DNA from: Drosophila persimilis
Taxonomy: Eukaryota > Arthropoda > Insecta > Diptera > Drosophilidae
NCBI RefSeq assembly: GCF_003286085.1
Contig: NW_020825345.1
Location: forward strand, 186,001 to 250,000
Reading direction: 5' to 3'
DNA: 64,000 nucleotides
Numbering within the stretch: position 1 is the first letter of the stretch; each line of letters starts with the position of its first letter. The notes below the pieces were generated by a model. It ran no database searches. It worked only from the letters and a program-made list of their open reading frames with translations, and was not told the DNA's origin. The position numbers were made by a program, and so were the translations under genes. Positions 50,912 to 62,900 of this stretch are shown here, piece after piece.

Positions 50912-53274
50912 GGAGGCTATACAATTTTAGCGCTAGCAAAAGTCTCCAAAGAGCTTCTGCCTTCTGCCCTCTCCGCTGTCTGCTGGCTCGCCTTTGGCTA
51001 ATAATACCAGGGCATTTACACCTTTATGGGGCGTACTTAGAAGCGTTTATTTATGCTAATGGCGGTGGGGGCGGGGCCGGGGGCAGGCAGTGGTGCTTGC
51101 CGCTAATTCTACCCCGAAGCACTGTAAAAGCATTGAAAGCCAAACAACAAGGGATACTGAGCTTAAGATTGGAGCAGGTAAACTTCCAAGGATGTGCAAT
51201 GTAAGTATATTTCATCACACAGGACCCGAAAGTTCGAGCAGCTCTTGACCTCCCCATCCCCATCCCCATCCCGCATCCCCCATCAGTCGTGCCACCGTGC
51301 CACCGTGCCACCACCACCTAGCCAACATCCAACGAACGACTCTTTCGTGCTTCACATTCCTGTCTCGAATGTGTTTGTAATTTCCCTAGAGTGTGTTTGA
51401 CTTTGACGACTTAAGTTGTAAAACTTTAACATTATCATTTTCACTACGAGACGGTACGATGGGACGATGGGGCGACGACGGGCAGGCGGCCATCCTGCTG
51501 GAGATCCTGGCAGCATGTGTGTGCTTCAGATGTTTGTCCTCTTTGGCCAGACAGACATTTTGATGATGTTGACCTTCGCTACTTTTACTTTCATCCTCCG
51601 CAGAGCCAGCCGCCGCCCAAGGAGCTCCCTTCGGCTGCTTCTTTTAAACTTTCCTGCGACCCCAGGACACTGTTGACATATCGCATTACAAGCGAGGAGC
51701 ATGCTCGAGAGAGAGAGAAAGTTCAGGGAGCCAGGCCATGCCATGCCAGGCCAGGTCGGGCCTCCTCTGGTCTCTGGTCTTGGCCTTGGCTCGTATTACC
51801 AAATCCCAAACCGATATTTTGGTGGATTCCTTCTCGTATGTGTCAATTAGTTCAATCAGAAGGCGAACACACATCAACCGCATGTGCCACCCCCTGGCGT
51901 AGCAACCCCCAGGCCTCGCACCCACCCCTGAGCTCTCATTTTAAAGGTTTTCCCGGCTCGCGTCCGCTGTTTTCCACCAACGAAAGCGACACAAAAATAC
52001 AATCAGCAAAGGAAACAAGGTAAACCAAAGCAAACCGAAGCAGCCACCCTCCGCCCCACAGTTTTTTAAAAAATTATATCAATTAGTTTGATGTATTGTG
52101 CGTGTGTGTGGGTCGTGGGTCGGGGGTCGGGGGTCAGGGTCCCAGGTCCCAGGTCCCTGCAATATGACGCCTGGGTGAAAAATTTGGGCAACAGCTTAGG
52201 TAAATACGCGTAGATGAACTCGTCTCGGGTTTCGTGTTCGAAATGGAAAAGTTGAAGGATATTGATTCGCACTGGATGGGCAGGGGCGTTCAAAAGGCTG
52301 CCGCTGGCGGCCAACCACTTGGCTGGCCCTTAGACAGTGTTGCAGTTAACCCTCAACAGATTGATCATCGCAAACACACATTAAAACCAATTCCAAACGA
52401 TCTATATACGAGCCCACTTCCCATCTTCTCCCTGTTTCGTGTCAAAAACAACCTAAAGGATCAACAAAAAAGTGGGACAAATACCCAAAAATGTAGGAAA
52501 AGAGAACGAAACGATATCTTGGTAGAGTCCTATCTCTCCCCTATCTGTAGAACACAAACTCGCATACATTTCTTTGTTTCTAATTGATTTATTTATTAGT
52601 TTCTAATTTACTTTGAACCAGCGGTAGAAAGGAAAAGTATACAGTTTTACAGATCAAGATAAATACCATATTTATATACCCTAAATGGTTCAGGTTCCAC
52701 CTACAGAAGGGTAAGCGAGTAGGCTTTATCCCTAGGCAGGCTGTGATCGAATTGGAGTACGGGATGCCTGTCTTTTCTTCGAACAAATGACCCTTCGAAT
52801 GTGTCTCTTTCCTTCACGATCTGCTGTTTTTTCTTGAGACACCCCGAATGTGCCCCAATCACCTCTCCCACGAGCATTTCTTGGGCTTTGTTTGGAATTC
52901 TCATTTGAATCTTATCTCGCATTCAATCCAGTCCCGAACAAAACTGTTTTCATCGTCAGAACGAACCAGTTTTTTTTCTCACACATTGAATCAATTTTCC
53001 CCGTTTTGCTCCGCTTTCCATAAATGTTAACCTGATATTTAGCTCTTACGGCTTATCGCAAACGATTTCCGCGTGCGCCGTAAATTATAATCAAATTGGG
53101 AGAGAGTCAAGCTGATTTATGCATTTCCTATAAGTATGGCCAGCCAGCCAGCCCGTGCAGATCCCTCAGTTGTGCTCAACACGGGCATAACAACCCCCCA
53201 GCCCCCGCCCGAAAAGCCAAAAGGTAAACACGTCAGGAGCGGCGCTCGGCCCGGCTCACCCTTTGACACGCGTC

Positions 53275-53333
53275 CCAGGTCCAGGTCCGGGTCCGGGTCT
53301 GGGTCTGGGTCCTGGTCCGGGTCCTGGTCCTGG
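53275..53333. repeat. GGTCCx hexanucleotide array
   Basis: Variants GGTCCA, GGTCCG, GGTCTG and GGTCCT over about 59 bp. Confidence 0.9.
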
Positions 53334-54143
53334 CACTCACAAAGACATAATCAGCTCGATTTCGTAAATCTCGACAAGCTGCTTATCTGATGAAATGTGA
53401 GCAGAGTTGCAAGGATCTCCGTCCATGATTAACATCTTTCGCTCATGTTCACAGAGCAGACATCCGGCCTGGGCAGGGGCTGGGCCGTTGCATGGGCCTG
53501 TCCTGTCAGGATGACAGCGCGGGCGTCAGAAGGAAACGTGCTGAACCACTCTAAGTACAGTAAGGCCCGACGCGTGCTCCTGTCACACTCGCAGAGGCAG
53601 TTGGGGCAGGGAGACGGAGAGACGGAGAGACTGGGAGACAGGGATCTCCGCACTGATTGGCATCGGAAATTGAAGTGTTTTTATTAATTCCAAAGTCGAC
53701 TTTTTGCACTGTCTTCGATGGTATTGCGAATGTTTCATTTCTGGTCAAGTTCGGGCCGGCCCGTGGCCCCGGCGGGGGTGGAGGGTATTTCCGCTGCTTT
53801 GTTTCGTTTCTGTGGCCATAATTGAAATTCATCGCTGGCAGATTTCGTTGCCAAATTGATTGACAGCCGAGCGCGTGGAGAGATTGACGCTTATTGAATT
53901 GACTCATCCACTGATCATCCATCCAGCCATCCATCCGCCCATCCAGAGGGTGGCACCACTCAAAATCTGACGCAGCAACTGTTGCACCAACTCGTGTGGA
54001 AGAAGCGGAAGGAAAGAGCGTTTTGGCAGTGGGAGAAACGACGAGTATAACAGCTTTTGACTCTGTTGTCACTCCAAAATACCTCACACTCTATCCAAAT
54101 TCTCAGCTCTCAGACACTCTCGAACTACATAAATTCATAGGAA

Positions 54144-54632
54144 ATGCCTCCCAGCCCCAAGCACCGCGATGTGGCCCAGTTTCTGAGCAAGATTCGTGAC
54201 TTTCTCCTGGGCCGCAGACACAAGACGGCCCACCGCTTCGCGGACACGATATCGCCGCGCACTCAGCCCCAGCCGGACATTCCGTCCGGCCCGTTTCGAC
54301 GTCTGTTCGGCAACTATTACTACACGAGGGATGCACGGAGTGGCGTGAGGCCCACCATCGATGTTGTCCAGCAGCGAAAGGACATGCTGGCAGCCAAGGC
54401 AAAGGCCAAGGCTGCGGCCAAAGCAGCGGCCGAGGCAGCGGCCGAGGCACCCAAGGCAGCGCCAGCACAGCCGGGAGGGAAGCCTCCGCCACCCACACCC
54501 ACACCCCCACCGCCGAAGCCCCCAAGCCCACCAAAGGCAGGTGGCGATTCCGACTCCGCTTTCAAGACCCCCCCCACACCCGGAAAGATGCATGCCTGGG
54601 ACAGATCGGCAAACTATAGAAATTCCTGCTGA
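54144..54632 (+). CDS. ND-B14.5AL: NADH dehydrogenase (ubiquinone) B14.5a subunit-like (NDUFA7 family)
   Basis: Intronless, 162 aa. NDUFA7/B14.5a is an accessory subunit of mitochondrial complex I on the matrix side. Family features are visible: an amphipathic N-terminal helix (VAQFLSKIRDFLLG, 10-23), the block RTQPQPDIPSGP (39-50), and NYYYTRDARSGVRPTI (57-72), which is the most diagnostic part. The end (about 143-155, PPTPGKMHAWD) resembles the short conserved tail. Between them lies an insertion absent from the usual 100-115-aa proteins: an Ala/Lys/Glu helix-like repeat (83-104) and a Pro-rich stretch (111-131). The start is the first ATG of the frame, in a good context (ATAGGAAATG). Flies have a main gene and a like-gene; the lack of introns and the extended tail favour the like-gene. 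The symbol is therefore by inference. Testis-biased expression is likely for such duplicates but not shown. Confidence 0.88.
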   Translation: MPPSPKHRDVAQFLSKIRDFLLGRRHKTAHRFADTISPRTQPQPDIPSGPFRRLFGNYYYTRDARSGVRPTIDVVQQRKDMLAAKAKAKAAAKAAAEAAAEAPKAAPAQPGGKPPPPTPTPPPPKPPSPPKAGGDSDSAFKTPPTPGKMHAWDRSANYRNSC

Positions 54633-55042
54633 AATCTAATTGAGTTCCCGTCTCCACTCGGACTTAATTACGGAATCTTAGGCGCTGGGGGAGACGGAAT
54701 CGACGGGACAATCGGCTCACAATGCGGCGGGTCATAAAAAATGTAAATCTAATTAAATGTCCGCTCTGGAAAATCATTTATTGCACCTGCATGAAAATTT
54801 AATTAAGCGCACACACAATTATCGGACGAAGCGGCGGACGGGCGGACGGCCGGAGGGACAGTGAGGGCCAAAAGGGTACGGACGGACGGACGGACGGACG
54901 TAAAGCCATAACAATAAATATGCGAACTTAATAACATTTAATGCCATCAAAATGTATATTTACAATTTAAAGCGAGGCAATTTGCTGGACGTTGAGTGGA
55001 TTATGGGAAATTGTTAATGATGATTGCAGGTCGATTGTTAAT

Positions 55043-55079
55043 TGTCGTCTGTCGACTGTCGTCTGTCGTCTGTCGTCTG
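55043..55079. repeat. GTCGTCT heptamer array
   Basis: About five units of GTCGTCT/GTCGACT. Confidence 0.85.
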
Positions 55080-55593
55080 GGAGGCTGCGAAATTTATGCT
55101 GATGACTTTCGCCCATCGATTTATTGATTGAAGTTTTGATCCCTTCTCTCAGTCGAGGCCATGCCGCCATCATTCAAACAGAAAAGAAAACATAATCAGA
55201 TTTTGGGTGTTATGCAAAAAAAAAAGAAGGAAAAAGAAAAAGAAATATCCCTCGCTCAATTTACGAGTATTGAAATTACCCTTATACTCGAGAAGAGCCC
55301 AGAGAGACCCAGATCGAAGCGGAGGGTTGACTTGGCCTGTTCCCCCCTGCCCCTGCCCCTGCCCCCAGCCCCGTTTCCCGCAGCTGGAGTGTCAGATTGA
55401 AAAAGGGTGTCAATTGCCTGGAAACTCATGGGCAATGGGGGAGGGGAGGGGTATGGGGGGTGGGGGCTGTCAAGTCAACATGTTGCCGGGCTCTTCATCC
55501 GCCAGCAGCCAGGCAGCCAGCAGTTGGCGAAATATGAGACTGTAGCACACTTTTCTGCGTCTCTTATCCGCATTTCATATTTCAAGTATACAC

Positions 55594-55594
<1 letters not shown>

Positions 55595-55646
<52 letters not shown>
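55595..55646. repeat. (GT)26 microsatellite
   Basis: About 52 bp of uninterrupted GT, the longest dinucleotide tract in the window. Likely polymorphic. Confidence 0.97.
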
Positions 55647-55647
<1 letters not shown>

Positions 55648-56175
55648 CAGAATGTGCGTGGGTGCTTGAGCTGATTTGTGTTATTACCTCATATGAATAG
55701 TATGAATACTCTGGCCAATTTATGTATGGGACTCCGTTCTGGTCAAGATTGGCAATCAGAAATGCTAATTTCTTGGCTACAATTACGCCCGCCCAAGTGG
55801 CCAGGGGGGGACAGGCCGGGGGGGGGGAGGCGAACCACTTTAAAAAATAAATATTCAAAAACACACAAAACTGATGCCCGCCAAGCAAACACTTTCGCAG
55901 CACCCTTTCAACCCACCCCTCGCCCGGTGGTGCCCTAGGAGTCGCCGAAAAATTGCTTGGGATATGGCGACAGCTGTGCCGCGGAGTCGTCGAATGTCAA
56001 CGCTCTCCTCTCTCCGCAAAATGTTTCCCAATCAGAGACGCGTAATTAAAATATGTACAAACAGACCGGAGCCCCGTGACGGGGGAAAAACTCTCATGTA
56101 AGAAAAACAGAGAGGGGAACAGGGGAACAGGGGAAGAGCGGAGCAGCCCGAGCTCTGTTTGCTTTGCGTGTTTTC

Positions 56176-56220
56176 CTATAAAACCAAAAGCAAAACCAAA
56201 AGCAAAACCAAAACCAAAGC
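56176..56220. repeat. AAAACC/AAAAGC hexanucleotide array
   Basis: Alternating hexamers encoding Lys-Pro/Lys-Ala on +. Confidence 0.85.
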
Positions 56221-59200
56221 AACAAACAACAACATCAGCGGGAATCGCGTTCGGGCAATAATAACAAGAAAAACATTTGCATAAAGCAACAAACAGGGAA
56301 GGGGCCCCAAGCCCAAGCCGAAGCCGGGAAGGGGGACCGACCACCGAGAGCTTCAAGCGGAAGTTAATGAGCGCTGGCTGGGGCGTCTGGAGATGAGTGC
56401 GTGACACTACCCCAGGGATACCGAAGCCGCGACTATCGGCCAGCTAAACGAAAGATCTGTCTCTTAAGGGTTGGCAAACCCCTCGTGTGAGTCCGAAGCG
56501 TGTCACGCGTTCATCTCCGTTTCGTTCGCTTTTGGTGGGGGGAGGGAAGGGGAGTAGGAAAATCTAAAAATTCAAATGCTCCATGGAAAAATCACTTCAT
56601 TAATGCGTCATTTGTAAGGGAAGCCGAGCCTGACCAGGACTTTGGCCATATGCAACATTGGCCCGGAGGCAACACGGAAGTTGTCTCCACGCTGGGCCCG
56701 AAACTTTGCGCCAAACTTGCCACCAACGAGTGTCGGAATGGGGTCGGGTATGGGGAGCGTGTGACAGTCGTGTAAAAGTTGATTATTTTTCAGCAGTAGA
56801 GATCGGAACGGGGGGTGGTGTGGGGTGTGGGGCCACCTTGCCGCTGGTACAGTGAATAATGACTTTTGCCACCGTTCGTCGGGCCACGGACTGGGGACTA
56901 CGGACCACGGACTGCCGACTAAGGACTGTGTGAGTGAGCTGCCTCCGGGCCAAGTTTACGTGCTTTTTTATCTGTCGCCCTCTCGGAATTCGGGGGAAGG
57001 TCCTTAGCTTTTGGTTTCCTTTCCACTCTCTCCCTCTCTACCCTCCCTCCCTCCCTCTCTCTCTGCTGTCGCAAAGTTATGCAGGCTCATTAAGTTGTTG
57101 TACAGTTTAGAGAGAGAAAATTGTCAGCTTGCTTAATTTGGCCAAGTCCGGGGTGCGTGCCACGGGGCGCAGAGTGGCGGGGGCAACGGAACTCGAGTAT
57201 AAACAAAAGACTTCCTTGCCACGGCCCCGGCTTTTGTCCTCCTCCTGGCTGGCAAGTAGCTCATGGCGAGTGTTTAATGAAATGAATTTTAAGAGAGAAT
57301 TTATTATTATTTTGCCCTAAAATGAAATGAAAAGTGTTCCCCAGTCCTTCGAATATAATTAAGCGGGACACTGCCAGAGATCCCTCAAAGGAGGAAAGTG
57401 CCAATTATGCTTATCAGCGAACGAATATTGCCGGCACGAGGCCCAGTTCTGATGATCCATGGCATAGAACCATGGCACCAAACCAAATGGGTTACCGGAA
57501 TATTTCCACTGCGACTTGAACAGATACGACCCGAAATAAATGTTCTAAAAATGAGTTCCAAAAGCTACTATTTAATATAAATAATAATGAATAATTCTTT
57601 AAGCAGGAGACTCCTTCTGGACCCTTCCAGAGCACAGTCTATCACGGCCAGTACTTAATATTCAGAGTCCATCGGTGGAGTGACTTCCAAACTATTTAGT
57701 ATCTGCACTAATCCACCCTCTGATTTCTGTCAAATATCATCTTTCATTGGGAGAACTTCTGCCCCGAAACGGTGCACCGTTGACCACATCAACTTTTCCG
57801 CTCTGACATAATTTCACCTTCAATTAAACTTGAGGTAATTGACAGGGAAGGAAATCCCCATTCGGGTAACCACAGGGTGAGTGCGGAAGGTGGGGAAGTC
57901 CCAGCCCCCTCCCCCCTCCCCCCCCCTTCCCGACTAGTCTCTGAAGAGATAAATGGCGATGCCTTAAACTGATTGTGTGGATTAAATTGCCATATTGGCG
58001 AAATTGGCAGAGACACGGCGTCACTCCATTCTGTACTCCCCCCCTGTAGAAGTACAGTGCGACTCCGCTTCGCTCCACTCCGGCTCACCGGCTCTCCAGG
58101 ACTCTCCAGGGCTCGCTCTCTCTCCTCCGGCAAGTATCGAAAACTTATTTTTGATAAGCGCAATTATAATTGGATTTGGAGGAAGTTGCCATCGCATGTT
58201 GCGGGCAGGTAGCGCCACAAGAAGTCCTTCCTTCGATCCTTCGGAGTTGAAGATTGAGTCAGGGAATGATTAATCTACCTCGGGAGTATTTAAAAGCCAG
58301 TACTACTCCCAGACGGAGACGGAGAAGGAGACGGGGACGGGGACGGAGACAGAGAAGCAAGCCAAAAGGAAAATTGGAAAATGCGTTGTTTGGGTGCGAT
58401 AAAGACGTGTTGTTTGGCGTTGGGTGCTGGCTGTTGGTTGGGTCTCCCACCGTGTTTTCTTTTTGTAAATGTTTGCTGTCAAGATAAGGACAACACAGCG
58501 TGTGGTTGCTCCTCCTCATCCTTGGATAAGGGTTCTTCTCAGAGGCGGAAAAGGAGTTTGTCAGGGAGTGGAGTTTTGCGTTGCTAAGCCCGTGGACGTG
58601 GACGTGGACGGAGACGTGGACGGAGGCGGAGACGGAGACGGGGACTTAACAGGAGACAAATGAAGTTGTTAGCGGGTGGCGGCCCCAGAGAGAGCTAGAG
58701 ACAGATGCAGTTGCCTGGCTGTTGGCTTTGATGTGTTCTCACTGCTCCAGATGACTGGTCATTCGGTCATTAATTGAGTTTAATTATTGGGGCGTTAATT
58801 GGGGTGGCCCTCCACCCAATTCAAGGGCGGGCTGGGCTAAGCCCTCGTTAAAGCCAGATTAATCGATGCCCAAGCAGGTCCTGGAACTTATAGCCAAGCT
58901 TTGATTAGTTGCAGAACTGTCAAAGATTCCAGAGGATAACCCAACCGACACCCACCGCCCCACCGCCCCATCCGCCCACCCGCAATGTCAATAGCTCATT
59001 AAAACTCTCCGCATAACTCAAGACGGGCCAGGGGGCATCTGGACCACACAACCCAAAATGATAGACATTTATTTGTGCCCATAATTAAACGCAGACAATG
59101 CCAGGCGGCATTGTGCGCCGGCCACGCCTCCCTTGTCAAATATTTCAGCCCTGTGTTGGCAACAATTTACAAAATGCAAATGGCAACGCTTCCGCCCCAG

Positions 59201-59539
59201 CCCCCCCACCCCACTTCCCCCCCTTTCCTGCCTCTAATGAGGCTGCTGCCAAGTCAAGGCATAAATTTGTGAAATTTCAGAAATTTGGGAAATTTTGGGT
59301 GCTTCTGCCTACGCCTGGGGCGCTTCTGTCCGTCCATCCGTCAGAAATCCCTGCCACATGTGACTTCCTCCAGCGCCTCATTGTTGATTTTTCTAAATGG
59401 AAAACCAACAATTGACTTGGAAAATCCAGCAAGTTTTCCTTCGAATGTTACTCGTTTGATGGCAATTAAAAATTTCCAAAAGATTCTCCACCTCTCTGCA
59501 GTCTGGCAGTAGCCGCGGCACCACCCCCAGGGGCTGACC

Positions 59540-59552
59540 GAGAGAGAGAGAG

Positions 59553-59582
<30 letters not shown>
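59540..59582. repeat. (GA)n tract
   Basis: GA repeat with one CA interruption. Long GA tracts bind GAGA factor in flies, so a regulatory role is possible but unproven. Confidence 0.9.
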
Positions 59583-59585
<3 letters not shown>

Positions 59586-59900
59586 CTTTTCAAGAGGACA
59601 TCTCTTGCCGTTAGCGCCTTTTGTTGTATGCAAATTAATGACGGCAATGATTAAGTATGCCCAGCAATCGCAGAATATCGGGGGAGTTTTGGGTTCCAAA
59701 ACGGTTTGTACAGAGAGGGAGATAGAGAGAGAGAGAGCGGTGCGGCATGGAAATAGCTAGAAAATATTATTAAATTCTCATTAAAAAAAGAAAGGAAAGA
59801 GGATCTTTCCAACTCTCCTCAAAAAAAGCCAGAAAAAGTTGAAAGAGATGACCAAAATACCCAACAAATCAATCTATACCTTTGGCCAACAGTGATACCA

Positions 59901-62900
59901 AAAAGACAGAGAGAGAGAGAGAGAAAGATGCTACCCATTAAAGAAAATCCTTTGGAACCTTTGGAGCTCTACAGCCACATTTCAGACCTGTCTTTAAGGC
60001 TAGACCCCATCCAAGTGAGGGATATCTTTGGGGTCGACAGGCCTTTGTTTCGTGCACTGGAGGGTGGAGGGTGTTTCATTTGTGTTGTTTCTAAGTTTTA
60101 ATTGTGTCTGTCCGATGGTGAGGGGTTGGAAATATTGCGGTTGACTTGGCGGGGACTTGGCGATTTGCCCAACTTAATAAAATAATTGATTGAAATATTT
60201 ATTTGCTGCAAGTGGCACCCCGTGTCGGCTGATCGTCGAGTCTTTAATTCGAATACGTATCTCGACGGGCATTAAATTTCCCACCAGGGCGACACAGATG
60301 GGGGAGAGGGGGGAGGAGGCAGCAAAGTTTTTCCGAGCCCACACCCATCAATCCCCATCAGGACAGACATCCACGTCAAAGTTGCACACTGCGCTTTTAT
60401 GCAGATAAATTGTCGGTTATATTCTCGCCCCCGAACCAGGCCCAGGCCCAGACCCAGACCCAGACCGAGGAACCAGACCCAGGAACCAGGAACCAGAACC
60501 GTTCCCCCCTGCAAACCTCCTGAACGTTTCGTTTGGTTGCCTTTGCTGCCGCGTCAGTTGTTTTGGGCCAGGCCAAGGGCTTAGGAGGAGGAACACGAGA
60601 TGGCGATGGCGATGGCGATGGAGATGGAGCCGGACCGGATCCGGGGCCAGACCTAACCAGAGTGTCGGAGAGAGCTGCCTTTGCCTGATTGTTTCATAAA
60701 ACTTTTCTGCAGCAAGGCAGGCAACTATTGTTGTTGTTGTTGTTGTTGCTGTTGTTGTTGCTGTGATTTGTGCAAATTAATTTGCTTATAATTTTTACGC
60801 TTAGTTAAACACAATTTTGAGTGATTTTCACACAGAGCAAAATGCTTGGGTGCCAAAAAGTTTTCCCTCTTCCGCACAGTGGGCCCCGGCCCCGCCCCCG
60901 TCCCGCCCCGGCCCGCACCAGGCTGAATAATTTCCTAAAATGTGGAGTATCTAACGTTATTTGAATGGCAATCTATATTAAAGTTGAAACCCCATTTAAA
61001 TTGGGAGCGAGCCGATGCACTCCCCCGGGTGTAACCGCTTCGACCATTGGCTTCGTTAGCATCGTTGGCAAAAACAACAAAAACCAAAAACAACAAAAAC
61101 CAAAAAAAAAAAAAAAAAAAAGGCTCATTTAAATTGTATTTCCGGGCAGCCCACAATCGCATACAGATTTTTCCACCCGCTTGAACGTTTTTCATATTTT
61201 TATAAATTGCTATAAATTGAGATATTAATACGATACGCGACAAAAGTCACAGGATCCGGGATCCCGGCAGGGAAAAGCTCCAATTGCCCCTGCCGCTGAT
61301 GCCTCTGCCACTGCTGCCCCTGCTGCCCCTCCTGCTGCCCCTGCCACTGCCCCTGCTGCTGGTGTTGTTGGCCGGTTCGCTGATTCCACTCCGATTCGAT
61401 GCGAACATGTGGCAAAAACCGTCGAGACATTAAAAAATTGTGTGCGCGCAAGTGTGGCACAAACAAAATGTTCAGTTATTTGTATAAAATGCGTTGCGAC
61501 AACTTTTTGCGCGCAAGCAGGGCAACATTTGGCCGTAAAGAGTTTGGAGTTGGAGGTTGGAGCCGCCACCCCGCCCCCCTTCAGACGATAATGATGAAGT
61601 TTCGCCCAGTCTTTAAGCTGAAATTTAAACAAGAGTCTGGGGACAACACACTGCAGTAAATGCGGCCTGTCTGCAGCTTAAGTATTCCATGCACACACGC
61701 ACACATCGCATCGGCTCTCTCCGCACATTTCGTCAGTGGCTTCAATTGGACTGATTTAATTGAATCAGTTTGGTCCGTCTAGGACGAGTAGAGTACGCCT
61801 CTGTCGTCTCTGTGTGGCCTCGGTGTCTTTCAATTTACTAGCCCCCCCCCTCCCGTGCCCTTCGTGCCTGTGTTTTTTCGGGTCTACTCTAGACTCTCGC
61901 TTTTCCTTCCTTCCTTCCTATCTTCCTTTTTTTTGTGAACACGTTTGCGTGCCATGAACGGCATAAAAATCTTGACACAAAGGCCGGGCCGTTGCATACA
62001 ATTGGGCGCACACAGACCCTCGCTCTAGGGTTGTCTGTGCTGCAGAGACGTGTTGAGGTCGTTGTCAGGCACTGATTTTGTATGCAACAGCCATGACAAT
62101 CTTGCAGCCCTGCAGTCCTGCATCCCTGCAGTCCTTCAGCTTAGATCAATTGAAGATCCATTTTCAAATCAATTTCCCATCTTTGACTACACTCCCTTTG
62201 CTCCTTGGCTCCTTTGTTCCATTGCCATTGCCAATCCAGCTAAATACCTTTCGACCTCACTGAACTCAGGCACAACTTTCGCTGAGCCATGATAAATACG
62301 AGCACAATAGTTTTGCGAAAACTTTCCCTGGCCATCGCATCGCATCGCATCCCTTTCTCTGGATTCGAGTATAAATAATGCTAAATAAATTACCACACGC
62401 ATAGAAAAACAATCATTACACTTGTGAGCCGGGCCGGGCCAAGGAAACCAATTTCGATTAGGCAGGGAACAAAAGTGAAACTAACTTTTGCTCCATTCAT
62501 AAAGCAAATGAGTGGCGGCCAAGGGGGAGGTGGTTGGAGGTCTCTCTTTCTCTCCCTCTCTGTGCCCAGGCCTAGGCACGTATGAGATTTCTTATTTACG
62601 ATAAAGAGACACACAAAAAATAGCAAAATAGCAAAAACAAAGAAAAGAAATTGTCTTGCCCCATCCCCATCCCCATCCACCCGGTAATCCCCCTCTTGCC
62701 AGACGGTGGAACCATTCAGGCAGAAAAAAGGCAGACAACAGCAGAGACATGGCACAAGAGACCTGGGAGAGGGGGAGACGGGGAACCACCAGTAAAAAGG
62801 CCAAATATTGAATTGTGCGTAATTTACGATAAAAAGGGGAAAATTGGAAAAGTTTTACCAGTCTCCGAAGGGGGAAAGGGGAATGGCGACGGAGGATGGG

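Larger units (their letters stand above)
46649..54060. other. non-coding region between inverted repeat and ND-B14.5A-like gene
   Basis: No gene was recognised. It contains ATGTAT-rich DNA (46910-46965), a CTCTCC tract (47957-47980), GGACCC/GGACCT repeats (48753-48813), a GGGGCT patch (50030-50052), a TG tract (50884-50911), CCCATC repeats (51252-51272) and GGTCCx repeats (53275-53333). A TATACCCTTGCA motif near 47574 may be the edge of an old dispersed repeat. Confidence 0.55.
54633..59900. other. non-coding region
   Basis: No gene was recognised. Simple repeats include ACGG (54880-54901), GTCGTCT heptamers (55043-55079), the longest TG tract (55595-55646), AAAACC/AAAAGC (56176-56220), GACGGA (58305-58352 and 58595-58645) and GA (59540-59582). 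An AATAAA near 54911 could serve the upstream gene, but it is about 280 bp from the stop. Confidence 0.55.

Noticed and set aside
54103-54593. Long antisense frames under the ND-B14.5A-like gene
   Set aside because: Shadows of the GC-rich coding strand. The + strand has clear family motifs.
59925-60101. Short + frame with an ATG at about 59928
   Set aside because: Mixed composition but too short, and the possible GTGAGG donor leads to no acceptor I could find.
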